64,000 nucleotides of DNA from Cydia pomonella (taxonomy: Eukaryota; Arthropoda; Insecta; Lepidoptera; Tortricidae): positions 4,898,001-4,962,000 of the forward strand of contig NC_084711.1 of the NCBI RefSeq assembly GCF_033807575.1, read 5' to 3'. Below the pieces are notes generated by a model. That model saw only the letters and a list, made by a program, of their open reading frames with translations, was not told the origin of the DNA and searched no databases. Shown here in pieces: positions 35,377 through 47,200 of this stretch. A program made the position numbers and the translations under genes. Numbering within the stretch: position 1 is the stretch's first letter; every line of letters starts with the position of its first letter.

Positions 35377-36590
35377 CATTTTTGTATTGAGCAACTTTTT
35401 TTTGTACTTTAACACATTTTTTTGTAATAAATTTAGTAATTAAAGTACGGTTAAAAACCAATTTCTTAAATTAAGTCTATCCAAAAGCGAATTCGAGGAA
35501 CTGTCATACGGATTATCATTCGCCGCTTCAAGTAAGAGAGGTAGGATTTGAAACAATGGCTCGCGCTCAACTTTTCACATTTCCTCTATTTCCTAGAACC
35601 TTTCTCCATTCTCGTTGCAAACTCCCAGCCCGTGCCCACCCATCTGACTTTGATAACCATTGTTGCGCCCTCCAACTTTGGCGTACATGTCTCCCATGCT
35701 CCTAGACCGATAACCATGCTATGCTATCGGATAATTAACAACGTAGAGTCAGACCAAGGTAAGTTGGCAGCGATTTTGATCGCTCAGACGTTGCAAGAAT
35801 TCAGTAAACGTCATCCAAGTTTGATGTTTAAAATACTTGGTTTGACTCTAACTACATTCAAATATTTCTGAAAAAGTACTGGTACACTGAACATGAAAAA
35901 GAGCAAATGCTTTTGATCAAGGATTTTACCCCGTTGTAGCTGAGTAATTACCTAAAATCAAGGAAAACTTAAGTGGTATCACTACGAACCTTTTGAATGT
36001 TGCCATTTTTTTAGCTTTCAGTCAATGTTGTTGTTAATCGAGTAAGTGTGTGTGTTTTAACTATGGTATTTTTTTTTCTATTAGTTGGTAGCAATGCAGT
36101 TTATTTGTTTTCATACAAATTTTTGAAGCTTCATCTGTCACGAATTTTGTGACGTTTTTCTTATCGTGTTGCCCTCGTCCTTCATGATTACCTAAATAAC
36201 CTCAAATGTTTATAAAATCAATTTTTCCTGTAACTTTTTTAAAAATTGATTACAAGGACTATATTATATAAAATCTTAATTGTCGCATAATTCTTTATAA
36301 GTAAGAAATAATATTTAACGTCTTATTAACAATTTGTGCAAGTGAATGTGTGTAGTGTGTTCCATCGCTATGTTTATCGATTGGTTTTACTATTATTGTT
36401 TCATTTATTTACGAAGCTATGATCAAAGCATAAATATGATCCCAATGTACATAAGCCTAGTCGCACTATTGTGTTGAGAACTCGAGATTACTCCCGTGAG
36501 GGTTTGTTAATTGCTGTTAGCAGTCTGCATTAGTTTGAAACTTTATTATTTTTCAGGATGTTGACGTGAAGAATTGTTAAAAAGGGCAAC

Positions 36591-39500
36591 ATGTCTTATA
36601 TAAAGGTGCTACATTGCACCTACTGCCTTAAGCATGGAGTGGCCGGAATGTCTACTAAGTCTGTGCTCATGAAAATAGGTGTAAGTAATATGAATCATAT
36701 TAATTGGATAAATAATCTACATTGCCGTTTTAATTTCCTGGACCATAACATACTTATTCTTACAATACTTGCAATATGACATAAGGAAAATTCCTATTGA
36801 TGTAATTGAATAACACATACTTAAATAAAGTGTTAACTTTACCTGTTTATTTATACTTGCTTGTATTATGAAACCATCAAGAAACCACACAAAATGAAGA
36901 CTTCTGATAGCTTGATACATTACAAACAATAATCATCTTTATGTGTAGAAGTACACATTCTGTAAAAAAAACTATTGCCCGCGGACAGAAAGTTGGACAG
37001 TGAAGGCTTAGTAATGGGGCTCAGGTTGCACAGGATATGGAATGTAAAAACACTCAACATGCATTCCTAATTATTATTTTTTTTCTTATCTAACTTAAAC
37101 AAGCCTTATATAAATCTATGTTCTTTCAATCATCTGATAGCATTCTTTCACTTTGTTTACACCTATTATAGAAATTTACCCTCTAGCCACCCTGAGACCT
37201 ATAAAAAAGCCTCATGTTCCATTGTATTTTGAATCTTTGTTTTGAGAATTTGCATTTGTTTTTTGTATACTTAAATCATTGAATAGAATAGAATATAAAT
37301 CATTTATTATTTGAGGATGGAATACAATTTCAGGTATACAATATTATATTTGCTACTTAACTAATAATTGAACTAAAACTACATATTTGTTTCACATGCT
37401 TATGTAAAGTATTCATAGAAAACATGATAAATCAACCATTCCTTTAGCTGTCGCTTGTTTTTTTCTGCTTAACATTTCAACTCACATCAACTCTGGTTAT
37501 CTTCTATTGGCTTTATTAGGCCTTTGCTTCTATTGCAGACGATTTATGCATTGCTATTTACACAACGGATTTGGTGGCTGTGGAGGCTGATGCATGAGCA
37601 GCACACCCTTCAACATTTTTGCCAGAGAAAGCTCAAATGCCACTTGAGGTTCCAGTCCTGGTTTGCTTTTAGTATAGGCTTATTCAAACAAAATCTATTT
37701 TTATTTTCAGAATGGCACCTTATCACAGCAGCTGGTTCGAATATCAACATCAACCAGTTGGCACAGTAAACTGCCGCTCACTACACAGAGTCAGACCGCA
37801 ACTCCAGCGAAGAAGGCTAAGAATGAGGACACTCGAGTGTGGAAGGAGACACCGGCTCATGACAGGACCAACAATGTTGGCCAGTATTGTATGATGCTGT
37901 CTAAGTTTAGATTAACATGTAAGTATTGTTTTTAATTAGTATTATTATCTTCGTTGGGGCGGCCACGTTTCAAGGATGGCTGAGGGACGGGTGGCTAAGC
38001 GCATCTTTTACTCGGAGCTGGAGGAGGGCAAGCGAAAGCACGGCGGGCAACTGCTCAGGTATAAAGATGTGCTTAAGCGCCACATGAAGAGCTGCAACAT
38101 TGACCCGTTTCTGTGGGAGAAGCAGGCGGCCGACCGCCCTGTGTGGAGATCTTTCGTAGTTAAGCAAACCAGTGATTTTGAATCCCGTCGACTTGTGGAA
38201 CTCGATGTCAGACGGGATGAGCTGAAAGACCGCCCACCAGCGGCTATTACGTACAATTACGTGAATGGTGTGCTTTCTTGCCCGTCGTGTGCACGGGTCT
38301 TCGCAAATAAAATCGGCTACGCGAGCCACTTGCGAGCACACCAACGTATTCGACGGAGCTGAAACAGTCGCCGTGGTCGAAACCGGCCGGGAGAGTATAT
38401 ATATAATTATCTAAGTAACTAGACTAAATCCATATGCTTAAAGAATATGATTAGATAATGTTAATTAGTCATTCTAATCAAATATTCTGTCATTTTGTGT
38501 AAGTTTGAACATATTTTATTTCATATTTTGATTAATTGTTAAAGGGGTTAAAGAAATACAAGGGTATTGCTTTGTCTACCTAAATTTATTTGTCTTATTC
38601 TTTTCATCCTGCTACCCCCTGCAGGGCTGTAGGTCTCAAACCACTTTCTTCCACTGACTCTGGTCCTGGGCAGCTTGGATAACCTCCTCCCACCTCATCC
38701 CCAATACACAATACTGCTCCATGGAACGGCGCCAAGTAAATTTTGGGCGACCATACCTTTAACTGTTTTGTGTGTTTTTATCTGTATTACTAATAAAAGA
38801 GGGCATACTTTTTTTTCTTGCCTAGCAGGTTATACACAGATCTAGTTCTAATTTGTCTTATCTGTACCCGAAAATTAAAATATTGTCAAAATAAATTCCT
38901 TACTGTTGGGAATAGACAATTTTTAGATTTTCTTGTAACTACATTATAACCCAACATATGATTGGGTGTTGCAGCTCTAGTAGTAATGACATCAATGGCG
39001 GGCTACGCGCTGGCGCCGGCGCCGTTCTGCCCGACCACGTTCGTGCTGTGCGCCGCGGGCACCGGGCTCGTGTCCGCCGCCGCCAACTCCATCAATCAGT
39101 TCCACGAAGTACCGTTCGACGCGCAGATGTCCAGGACCAAGAATAGAGTGCTAGTCAAGGGGCTGTTAGAGTAAGTTACTAAGCTCTGTCTTAACGTAAA
39201 TAACCTTTCATTCCTAGTAGCATATGGACGAATAAAACAAGAAGGCCAACAGTGTCTATACGCACTGTCTATACAAAGTCACCTTATAAGAACACCGTAA
39301 ACCAGTTCCACTAGGTGCCAAAGGTATGGCAGCATCTTTTCGAGCGATGGCGCCATAACTTTGGCCTGTGCTTGGTAAGTTGGCGCCACTTATTGATATT
39401 TAACATATTTAACACATCAGTGAAAGATTAAGGATCAAAGTCAAATGGCGTTATAAAAGTTTTAATCATGTGTCGAAAGATGGCAGTAAATTGGCAGATC

Positions 39501-42500
39501 TTTGATCTAGGTTAAAATAAAATTTTATTTATTAATAGACTATTCATAAGTGCTGGTTGCTAAGCCTACATGCATAAAGAATATTTTGAATCTTAAAACT
39601 TGAAACAAAGAAGGATTATTATTGACTATATAAGGTGGATAGTGCTTATTAGAGCTTCAGTGATAATTAATTTATGTTTTGGTACTGATGTCAAAACTTT
39701 ACAGGCCAATACACGCAGTGGGTTTCGCGGCTATCACAAGCACGACTGGTCTCAGCTTACTCTACTTCGGCGTCAACCCTTTGACGGCTGCGCTGGGCGC
39801 CGGAAACCTCATACTCTACACGTCGGTCTACACGCCGATGAAGCGGATGTCCATACTTAACACTTGGCTGGGATCTGTGGGTTAGTTAGGCGGATAATAA
39901 ACATCTCGCTTGCATCCTATGCTTAAGATAGTTAAGATTAAAGTAAAATGTCAGAATTTCTCTATTTCAAATGATGAACCGACAGTTAGGCAGACCAAAT
40001 GACTATTCAATCTGCTGAATCCATTTGTCATTAGGCGTGTCCACACAGAGCGAGCAGCCTCGCGAGGAAATATCCTCGCGCGGCACAGGCCGGGCCCCAC
40101 GCGGCTGCGTGCTCATGTAACTTTTGACTCGGCACGTTTGCCTCATCCGAGCCAATTTGCTCGACAAGATGGCGTCACTCAGTCAGCTGTTCAAAATTGC
40201 GCCGCACGTAATGACTGCAGTAGCTTGCCTTCCATTTATTAAGCAATTCAAAAGAAAATAAGGACGCGACAAAGTGCGACACTCGTTTTTTTTTTTTCCA
40301 ACGTTGTCATGTTCAACTTTTGATGTATGTACAAACAAAATAACCTCGCGCACCATAAACAAACACGTCCACACTGGCGCGTAGCATACGTCTGAGACGC
40401 CTTTGATTATGCCGAAAAACCGACACCGATCGGCTCGGACAAGGTCGCGCTCGGGCGAGCAATACGCGCGTGACCGTTTTGTGCGCGAGGAAATAGCTTC
40501 GCGCGTATTTTCGCTCTGTGTGGATACGCCTATTTTCGTACAAATCCAGACCAGGTTGGCCAATTCTTACATTAATTTTTCACCCTAAAAAGCGGATCTA
40601 CACTAGACGTAGAGTCAGCTGCATAGATAGTTGACCTACGTCTCACCCTGCAAACAAAGTTCTATGCAGGGGGAGTCAGTGACTGTACCTCGCCCGAGGC
40701 ATTGCGGCCGCTAGTGCGTTTGCCTCGAGCTAGGCACGTTCACACAGACCGAGCTGCTACCGAGGCGTATAACGTATGTTGTACTCTCAGTGGGCGCGAT
40801 CCCGCCGCTGATGGGCTGGGCGGGCTGCGCGGGCTCGCTGGACGCGGGCGCGCTGCTGCTGGGCGCGGTGCTGTACTCGTGGCAGTTCCCGCACTTCAAC
40901 GCGCTGTCCTGGAACCTGCGCCCCGACTACTCCCGCGCCGGCTATAGGATGATGGCGGTCACGGACCCTGGTGAGATTTTACTTAGGGTCAGTTGCACCA
41001 ACCACTATTTAATGACAATCGACTGTGAACTAGGTATGAAATTTCCAATACAATAAAAATTTGCGAATGTTTCAACGGTGATTGATGTTTTTGCCACTGT
41101 TTCCTTCTTCAACGCTAATTTCTGGAATCTCTTACCCTGAATAGAATGGTGGCTCTCACGGATTTTGGCAAGATGTTATCATTATTTTACCAGTCTGCAC
41201 TGGGCAGACTGCTCGATTCGCAAATTAGGACTTCGGTCATTTTTGACTAAACCTACTTACTCATACCTATTACATAATTTACTTAAGAAAATATCTTTTA
41301 ACTTTTCAAGAAGGCAAACGAGGTTAACCTGCATCTTTAACCTTTTGAACGCCACGCCTATCGTACGCGGCGCGTAATCGTGAACCTTGTCGGTACGCAT
41401 GAAGGTTGATATTGGGCTGTAGCCGCGCGCGTCATATGACGTCTTTGGCGGTCAAAAGGTTAATCGATGTTTTGGAAAGGCTACCTCAAAGTGATTCTTT
41501 TGATATTGTATTATTACAGCATTATGCAGAAGAGTGGCCCTCCGACACACCGGCGTGATCACCGCAACGTGCCTCGCATCCTCTTACCTCGGCGTCACAA
41601 ATACGTGGTTCGCGTTGGAGTCATTGCCCCTCAACGTCTACTTTATGTACTTAGGTATGTTTTCATAACTGCTGAATTGAACCATATGGTTTATGTCATA
41701 AGCGCGAAAGCTGCATGGTCACCATAACTTGCCTCTTGTCTCAAGTAAGTAGTTTAGCGTGATTTTCACTTAGTAGCGCCATCTATCGTACAGTATGATA
41801 ATTAAATTGAAAGTGGTCTGGGGTCATTATCCCAAGAAATATCTAGATTGCGCGATTCAAGATGTTTACAACACGGATCAGCGCCATCTAGCGTGCGATG
41901 AGTAAATTAAATGAGTCTGTTATCATTATCTAAAATAAAATCTTAATAGCGCGATTCAGAATTTTTATCACCTCGTACAGCGCCATCCCACGAGTGATTT
42001 ATAAAGTAAATGAATATCTACGAGTCTGGTGCCACTATACCAAGAAAAATCTTAATAGCGTGATTCAGGAATTTTACTACATTGTACAACACCATCTAGC
42101 GTGCGATACGTAAAGTAAACAATATCTATACTATAGATATTGTTTACTTTACAATCTATAGTAGTCTTGTCATTATAATCCTTAGAATAAATTTAGTTAT
42201 ACTGTACAGAATGTTGACTATGTGAACTGCTCATTTATTCGCAATGAAATATTTTACATTACAGATGAGAAATTAAAAGTCATACATTAGCCCGACACGT
42301 GTTTCATACATGTGCTACATACTTTGCGATGTGATATCGATGATAGATGTCTTGACTTAGGTAGCAAAATTCAACAACGACCAAGGTTCCTTATCGGCCC
42401 TTTGCCAATAACTCACGACAGTTTTTGTTGGCAAGCTTTGTAGTAGCGGCCGATGCCTTTCATCAGTTGATTGCTTTATTAAATAAATTACGGATATACT

Positions 42501-42937
42501 TCGACTTATTTTGGATCTTTAAAAATACGTACCCTAATTATAATTCGCTACTTGTGAACCAACTCGCAGTAGAAGCAAAACCAATAAGCAGTAGATGTAA
42601 CTTAGAATACCACATAAAGTGCCCAACATTGTTTCCACAAGACTATTGTCGAGAACATTTTTTGCTCCTTTTAATATGGAGTTTTTTTTTTGTTTCAGCC
42701 TATGAATTCTACAAAAAATCCGACAGCGGTAGTTCCAGAAAACTGTTCAGGTTCTCTCTGATACACCTACCAGCACTGATGTTACTAATGTTAGTCAATA
42801 AGAAGTATTGGAGCGCTGGCGAAGGACAGGACCAGAAGGACACCGTAAAGAATATAGATGTTAATAAATTGCCAGGAATCACGGTTATACCACGAGGGCC
42901 GGTCGTAGCCGCTCAGGAGACGGACTTAGACAAATAA
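36591..42937 (+). CDS. COX10: Protoheme IX farnesyltransferase (heme O synthase), mitochondrial
   Basis: Exons 36591-36680, 37711-37918, 38975-39170, 39705-39880, 40791-40970, 41520-41654, 42699-42937. Total 1224 nt, 407 aa; human COX10 is 443. It transfers a farnesyl group to heme B, making heme O for cytochrome c oxidase, in the inner mitochondrial membrane. The UbiA-type core starts at about residue 90 after a poorly conserved targeting region. The prenyl-diphosphate motif is NSINQFHEVPFDAQMSRTKN (residues 137-156). Further conserved parts are YTPMKRMSILNTWLG, SWQFPHFNALSW with DYSRAGYRMM, and CRRVALRHTG. Hydrophobic helices fill the segments between. The first exon (30 codons) is the least certain part; phase and donor fit, and the start is the first in-frame ATG. 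Confidence 0.94.
37976..38362 (+). mobile_element. LINE reverse-transcriptase tail with C2H2 finger
   Basis: A 128-codon ORF inside COX10 intron 2, not in splice register with it. RIFYSELEEGKRKHGGQLLR with YKDVLKRHMKSC, WEKQAADRPVW and a finger CPSCARVFANKIGYASHLRA (C-x2-C...H-x3-H) match the tail common to endonuclease/reverse-transcriptase LINEs. The RT domain itself is missing, so this is a 5'-truncated copy. Confidence 0.8.
38581..38758 (-). mobile_element. RTE-like LINE 3' end, reverse orientation
   Basis: Reverse complement of the element at 55926-56200: it shares CTACCCCCTGCAGGGCTGTA, TTCTTCCACTGACTC, CCTGGGCAGCTTGG and the CGGCGCCAAGTA block. Inside COX10 intron 2, 220 bp from the other LINE tail. 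Confidence 0.8.
39346..39493 (+). mobile_element. MITE family A, copy 6
   Basis: Has TTGATATTTAACATATTTAA, AAGGATCAAAGTCAAATGGC and CATGTGTCGAAAGATGGCAG in the family order. In COX10 intron 3. Confidence 0.65.
40033..40531. mobile_element. MITE family B, long copy
   Basis: Left AGGCGTGTCCACACAGAGCG and right CGCTCTGTGTGGATACGCCT are inverted termini 499 bp apart, flanked by TA. The interior includes GCGCGAGGAAATAGCTTCGC. No transposase ORF. In COX10 intron 4. Confidence 0.75.
40686..40770. mobile_element. MITE family B fragment next to COX10 exon 5
   Basis: Blocks CTCGCCCGAGGCATTGCGGC and GGCACGTTCACACAGACCGA of family B end about 20 bp before the exon 5 start (40791). Repeat-derived sequence may therefore supply part of the branch-point region of this intron. 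Confidence 0.55.
41341..41459. mobile_element. piggyBac-type MITE with TTAA target sites
   Basis: A 119-bp element with ends CCTTTTGAACGCCA and TGGCGGTCAAAAGG, flanked exactly by TTAA at 41337-41340 and 41460-41463. The inside is GC-rich with CG repeats. In COX10 intron 5, just before exon 6. Confidence 0.82.
41655..42698 (+). other. COX10 intron 6
   Basis: A 1044-bp intron. The first half is a tandem array (41765-42135) ending in the perfect palindrome around 42115-42150. The rest is AT-rich and open by chance upstream of the last exon. Confidence 0.6.
41765..42135 (+). repeat. ~120-bp tandem repeat array
   Basis: About three to four diverged units with CAGCGCCATCTAGCGTGCGA, GTAAATTAAATG, GTCATTATCCCAAGAAA and AATAGCGCGATTCAGAATTT-type blocks. 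It is the same family as 29430-29770 in opposite orientation. Confidence 0.7.
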
Positions 42938-43428
42938 GAACACGGATTTTTTTAGTGAGGTTATTAATACATTTGTAGAAGTTATTATAATTGACGTGGA
43001 TGTTTTGCACCAGATTTAAATCTTTACTTATCTAAATTAAAATAGATAGGTGAAGAACGTTACGCTAAGTGCGCTCCGAGGACAGAAGACTTAGCGTAAC
43101 TGCGATTTACCTTGCCATCTCGACTTTTTTTGCAGTACAGAAAGAGATGAGCGACATTGTTGTTACGTGACGATAATTGGCTGTTACTACTAACTCTATA
43201 GAACTATATAAAAATTCTAACTTCTACACTTCATTGTAGACATAGTTAACAGTGGACGCTGGTAGATATTTTGTTCTTTATTCTTAGTCCTTGATGCCAG
43301 ATTGTGTTTGAACCGAACTACAAAATTCCGTGTTCTGAATATATTTAATCTACAAAGCTGTAGACAAGTATTTTTACTGTAAATAATGTACAATTAATTA
43401 TGAGAATTTAGTGCGCTTGTGATAAGTT

Positions 43429-43434
43429 AATAAA
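43429..43434 (+). terminator. Candidate poly(A) signal, COX10
   Basis: AATAAA about 490 bp past the COX10 stop; a second AATAAA at 43499 is followed by AT-rich sequence. Either gives an ordinary 3' UTR length. Confidence 0.45.
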
Positions 43435-43974
43435 TCAGTTAACGAGATTTGTTAGACTAACTTATTGTTATTTATTTTTCGCGCGTCATTGACAGAGAAA
43501 TAAAACATGATGATAATAAAATCTTACATTTATTTCAAGTGTTTTTATAAATTAACGTAATGGAATCGAATTGATCTACATACATACAAACAGGCAACCT
43601 GATTTTGAACATACAGACGGACATGGTAAACTAACAGTTAAAATTAATTAAGACGCGAGTCGTGCGTGGATTGAGACCCGTTTAACTCCGCTACTCGAGA
43701 TAGTTTTAGCTTCTTATTTCCTGAAACAAGCAATATGCCATTATAATAACGCTAACTGAAGATTAACACATTGAACGTCAGGAACCCTTAAGGCATCGTA
43801 AGAAGTGCACGTGGCGCCAAGGACACTACGGATTATATTGGCTAGTTTATGCTATAATCTAGATAGATTTATTGGCGTGTGCATGACGTTCTTGGGTTTA
43901 ACAGATGGTGTTCAAACGGTTAATAACAAAAGAACCTTAATCGAATTTAAACTGTCGTGAGACATACTAACATC

Positions 43975-44061
43975 AAAATAATTCTACGGATTACACTCAC
44001 GTATTCGCGTATGTCGCGCGAGTGACTAAAAATACGTGAGTGTAATCCGTAGAATTATTTT
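43975..44061. mobile_element. Foldback MITE
   Basis: AAAATAATTCTACGGATTAC with ACTCACGTAT is repeated inverted at the right end. Only about 27 bp of loop, so a nearly perfect 87-bp hairpin. Confidence 0.8.
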
Positions 44062-44217
44062 AAAAGAACCTTAGCCAAGAACATTGTATGGCGTACGCTG
44101 CCAAAGCAACCTTCATGCTTTCAAATAAGGTTCATATTTGCTAGCTCGTATTAACTTTACGTGCCAATGAATTTGACGTTTGTGTGAAGTTTTAGGATTA
44201 AAAGCTTTGACGGTTTC

Positions 44218-44223
44218 TTTATT
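44218..44223 (-). terminator. Poly(A) signal, SPT16
   Basis: AATAAA on the minus strand about 53 nt after the SPT16 TGA, giving a very short 3' UTR. It is the first canonical hexamer after the stop. Confidence 0.6.
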
Positions 44224-44275
44224 TCAAACCTTGTAGGTTTGTTAGATAAATACAAAATTAATATAAAAGTAGTGC

Positions 44276-47200
44276 TCACTTTTGCTTTTTGGAGCTGCGT
44301 TCCTCGCGCGAGTCGTCGCGGGAGCGCTTGTGGCGGTCGCCGGAGTGGCGCTTGCTGTCGCCGTTGGACTTGTGGCTGCTCGACTTGTGGTCGCGCTCGT
44401 GGTGCGACGACTTGTGGTGCTTGTCGCGGTTCTTTGATGGACTGGAAATTACATGTACATATTTCTTAGTGTATTAGTTTCTGACTGTACTGTTTAGGGG
44501 TTAACTGGTCGCGTTCATAATCGAAACATGCATAATGAGATAATACTGAAATAGGTTCTTTAGAAAAGGCCTTATATTTGGTTGAACACATCATCATAAA
44601 CTTGCTCGCAAAAGGCTACAATATGTTATCAGCTTAGTATCCACCTAAAAGACGATGTTTTGCAATATCCAACCTAATAAAATATGCAGCGCCGAGCGAG
44701 TTCGGAATGGACGTGCCTATAAAGTCGAGGCCTGATACAATAATAATAAATACTCGTAAGAGGAATAATATATGATAAATTCTAATAAGTTGAAGATGTC
44801 ATTGCCGCAATGCGAAATATCGCGGCTTCGTCCGTATATCCGTATCATATCTTCGTATGGTATAATCCCTATTAACACATTCACTGCCAGACAAAAAACG
44901 GTGCACTACCCCAGAAACCAGTGGTCTATAGCTGCGTACAAAACAACCCGCCCAGCGGGTTGTCCGGCATCTGAACAAAGTTCACGAGCGCCCACCAGGT
45001 GGGTTCCCGGCAGTGAATGTGTTAATATTATAAATGGGGAGGTAACTGTCTGTTACCTCTTCACGCCCTTTTAACCACTGAACCAATTAAGATGAAATTT
45101 GGTATGTAGATAGTTTGAGCCCCGAGGAAGGTAACAATAATCATCACCATCCCACGCAGACGAAGTCGCGGGCCGAAGCTAGTAAAGTATAAGGTTTAAT
45201 TTGAACCTTACCTGCTGCTACTATGTTTCGACGGGCTCTTATGGCTCGAGCTCTTGTGGTTAGAGCTGGAACTCTTGTGATTCGAGCTGGAACTCTTGTG
45301 GTTCGAGCTGGAACTCTTGTGGTTCTTGTCGTGCTTGGACTTCTTGTCGTCGTAGCGCGACATGTCGCGGCCGCCCTTGCGCTTGCGGTCGAATTCGGCG
45401 TCGCCGCGGTCGTAGTTGCGTTCCTTCTTGTCTTCCTCGGCGGCTTCGCGCTCTAAATCTGACCAGTCTTTGCCGGATTCCTCTTCTTCTTCTGTAACAT
45501 TTACATAATATATTTAGAATACAGGTGGTATTTCATTGTTCAATTTACGCTGTTTTAATTTGATATAATGTCTGACTGAACAGAGCAATAAGGCGCAGGT
45601 AGATTTTGGGCTTTATTTCATCCGATATTCTCCCTAACGTTGCGATGTCGTGTCGGCAGAAAATTTATTTGAAATGTTGAACTGGATTTTGAAGTCTTAT
45701 TCTCAAATGTTGAGATGAAGACAAGTAAATGCTAGAGAAAATAATATTGTAAGCGGTCGTAAAATCAGGACCAAAATGAAGTATGCGTAGTAGATAGTAG
45801 TTCTACGGTGGTAATCCTACCGTCGCCTTCACTGGAGCCGTCGGACACGTCGGACGCTTCGGAGTCGTACTCGGAATCATCATCGGATTCCTCCTCCGAT
45901 TCGACGTCGGTCGGCTCGTATGCATCGTCCTCTTCTTCTGAATCCTCGTCCGCTTTCTGTAACACACATACGAAGGTTTAGTTATGTTGAAAGATACAAT
46001 CAGGTCCCAAAAACAGCCAACACTATTTGTTTTAATTAATAAGTAGGTATCAATAGAAGAATCATGTATCGTAGAAGTCGCTAAGTAAACGAAGTTTTAA
46101 ATTATCTAAAGACGTGTTGTGAGGAAAGTAAAAGCGTGCGCATTGTGTTCTAGAGTTGAGGCGCGCCTTACCTTACCTTAGAATCAAATGAAATTGAACC
46201 TTTTATTCAGTAGTTTAATTAATAAGTAGGTATCAATAGAAGAATCATGTATCGTAGAAGTCGCTAAGTAAACGAAGTTTTAAATTATCTAAAGACGTGT
46301 TGTGAGGAAAGTAAAAGCGTGCGCATTGTGTTCTGGAGTTGAGGCGCGCCTTACCTTACCTTAGAATCAAAGGAAATTGAACCTTTTATTCAGTAGTTTA
46401 ATTCTACATATATTCAAATGGCTGCCCTGGTGGTCGAGACAACAGATCTTAGGGTCGATACTCACTTGCGCAGCACCTTCTTCATCCGACTCAGGGTCGA
46501 GGAAGGACCAGCCACCGTTGTCGAAGAAGCCCTCGATGTCGTCCGTGATGGTCTTCATTACTTTGGTCCAGTTGAGAGATTGGATGCCCTCCGAATAGCG
46601 AATGTCGCAAGAACTGGAAACATACATTAGTTTTGATAATAAAGATTTTTTTTCCTGTATGTTCATTTTCTATTCTTTATTCATTATTTTCCTCTTTTAA
46701 ACACAGAATATGGCAGGGTCTATCGCAAAAAGCTATCATAGGAGTAAAGAAAAATTGTTGTCCCCAGAAGACCTGGCGATCAAAACGGCATGGTCTACAA
46801 GCTGAAGTGCAAATCTTGGTAAATAAAAATAAATTTTAAAATACTTGACGCTTCTGACTTTTTTCTGCAAACATTTAAAACTCTATGATTATATTAAAAT
46901 TACTAAAGTAGCCCCTTAAATTAAAAAATCGGATATCCGGTTAGCAAAATGGGTCATAGTTTAATTTTAAATTAAAATTTTAAGGTAGATTTTTGGCTGG
47001 CCGATATCGAGCCGCTCGGATTAAAAGAAAGGCCACATAAAGAAGAGCTACTCACTTGAGCCACTCCTTGACATGGTCCAGCATGTTCATCGGCACGGCG
47101 TTGACCATGGCCACCTTCTTGGCGTAGTCCTTGAAGACGAAGACCATGTCGAAGTTCTTGAGGTGGAACTGCACGCGCTCGAAGTGCACGAGCTCGACGT

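Larger units (their letters stand above)
33979..36590. other. TRIM37-COX10 divergent spacer
   Basis: Holds the TRIM37 promoter side, a nested transposon (34287-35376) and AT-rich DNA. Just before the COX10 start, TTTATTATTTTTCAG at about 36557 looks like a splice acceptor, so COX10 may have a 5' UTR intron beginning further upstream. A three-codon upstream ORF (ATG at 36559) precedes the COX10 start. No other gene seen. Confidence 0.5.
42938..44275. other. COX10-SPT16 convergent spacer
   Basis: Contains COX10 poly(A) signals at 43429-43434 and 43499-43504, a small hairpin near 43058-43100 (TTACGCTAAGT / ACTTAGCGTAA), the foldback at 43975-44061 and the short SPT16 3' UTR. No further gene seen. 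Confidence 0.6.

Noticed and set aside
42425..42937. 170-codon ORF ending in the COX10 stop
   Set aside because: Only the part from 42699 is COX10 exon 7. The upstream part is intron read open by chance, ending in a clear polypyrimidine-AG acceptor.
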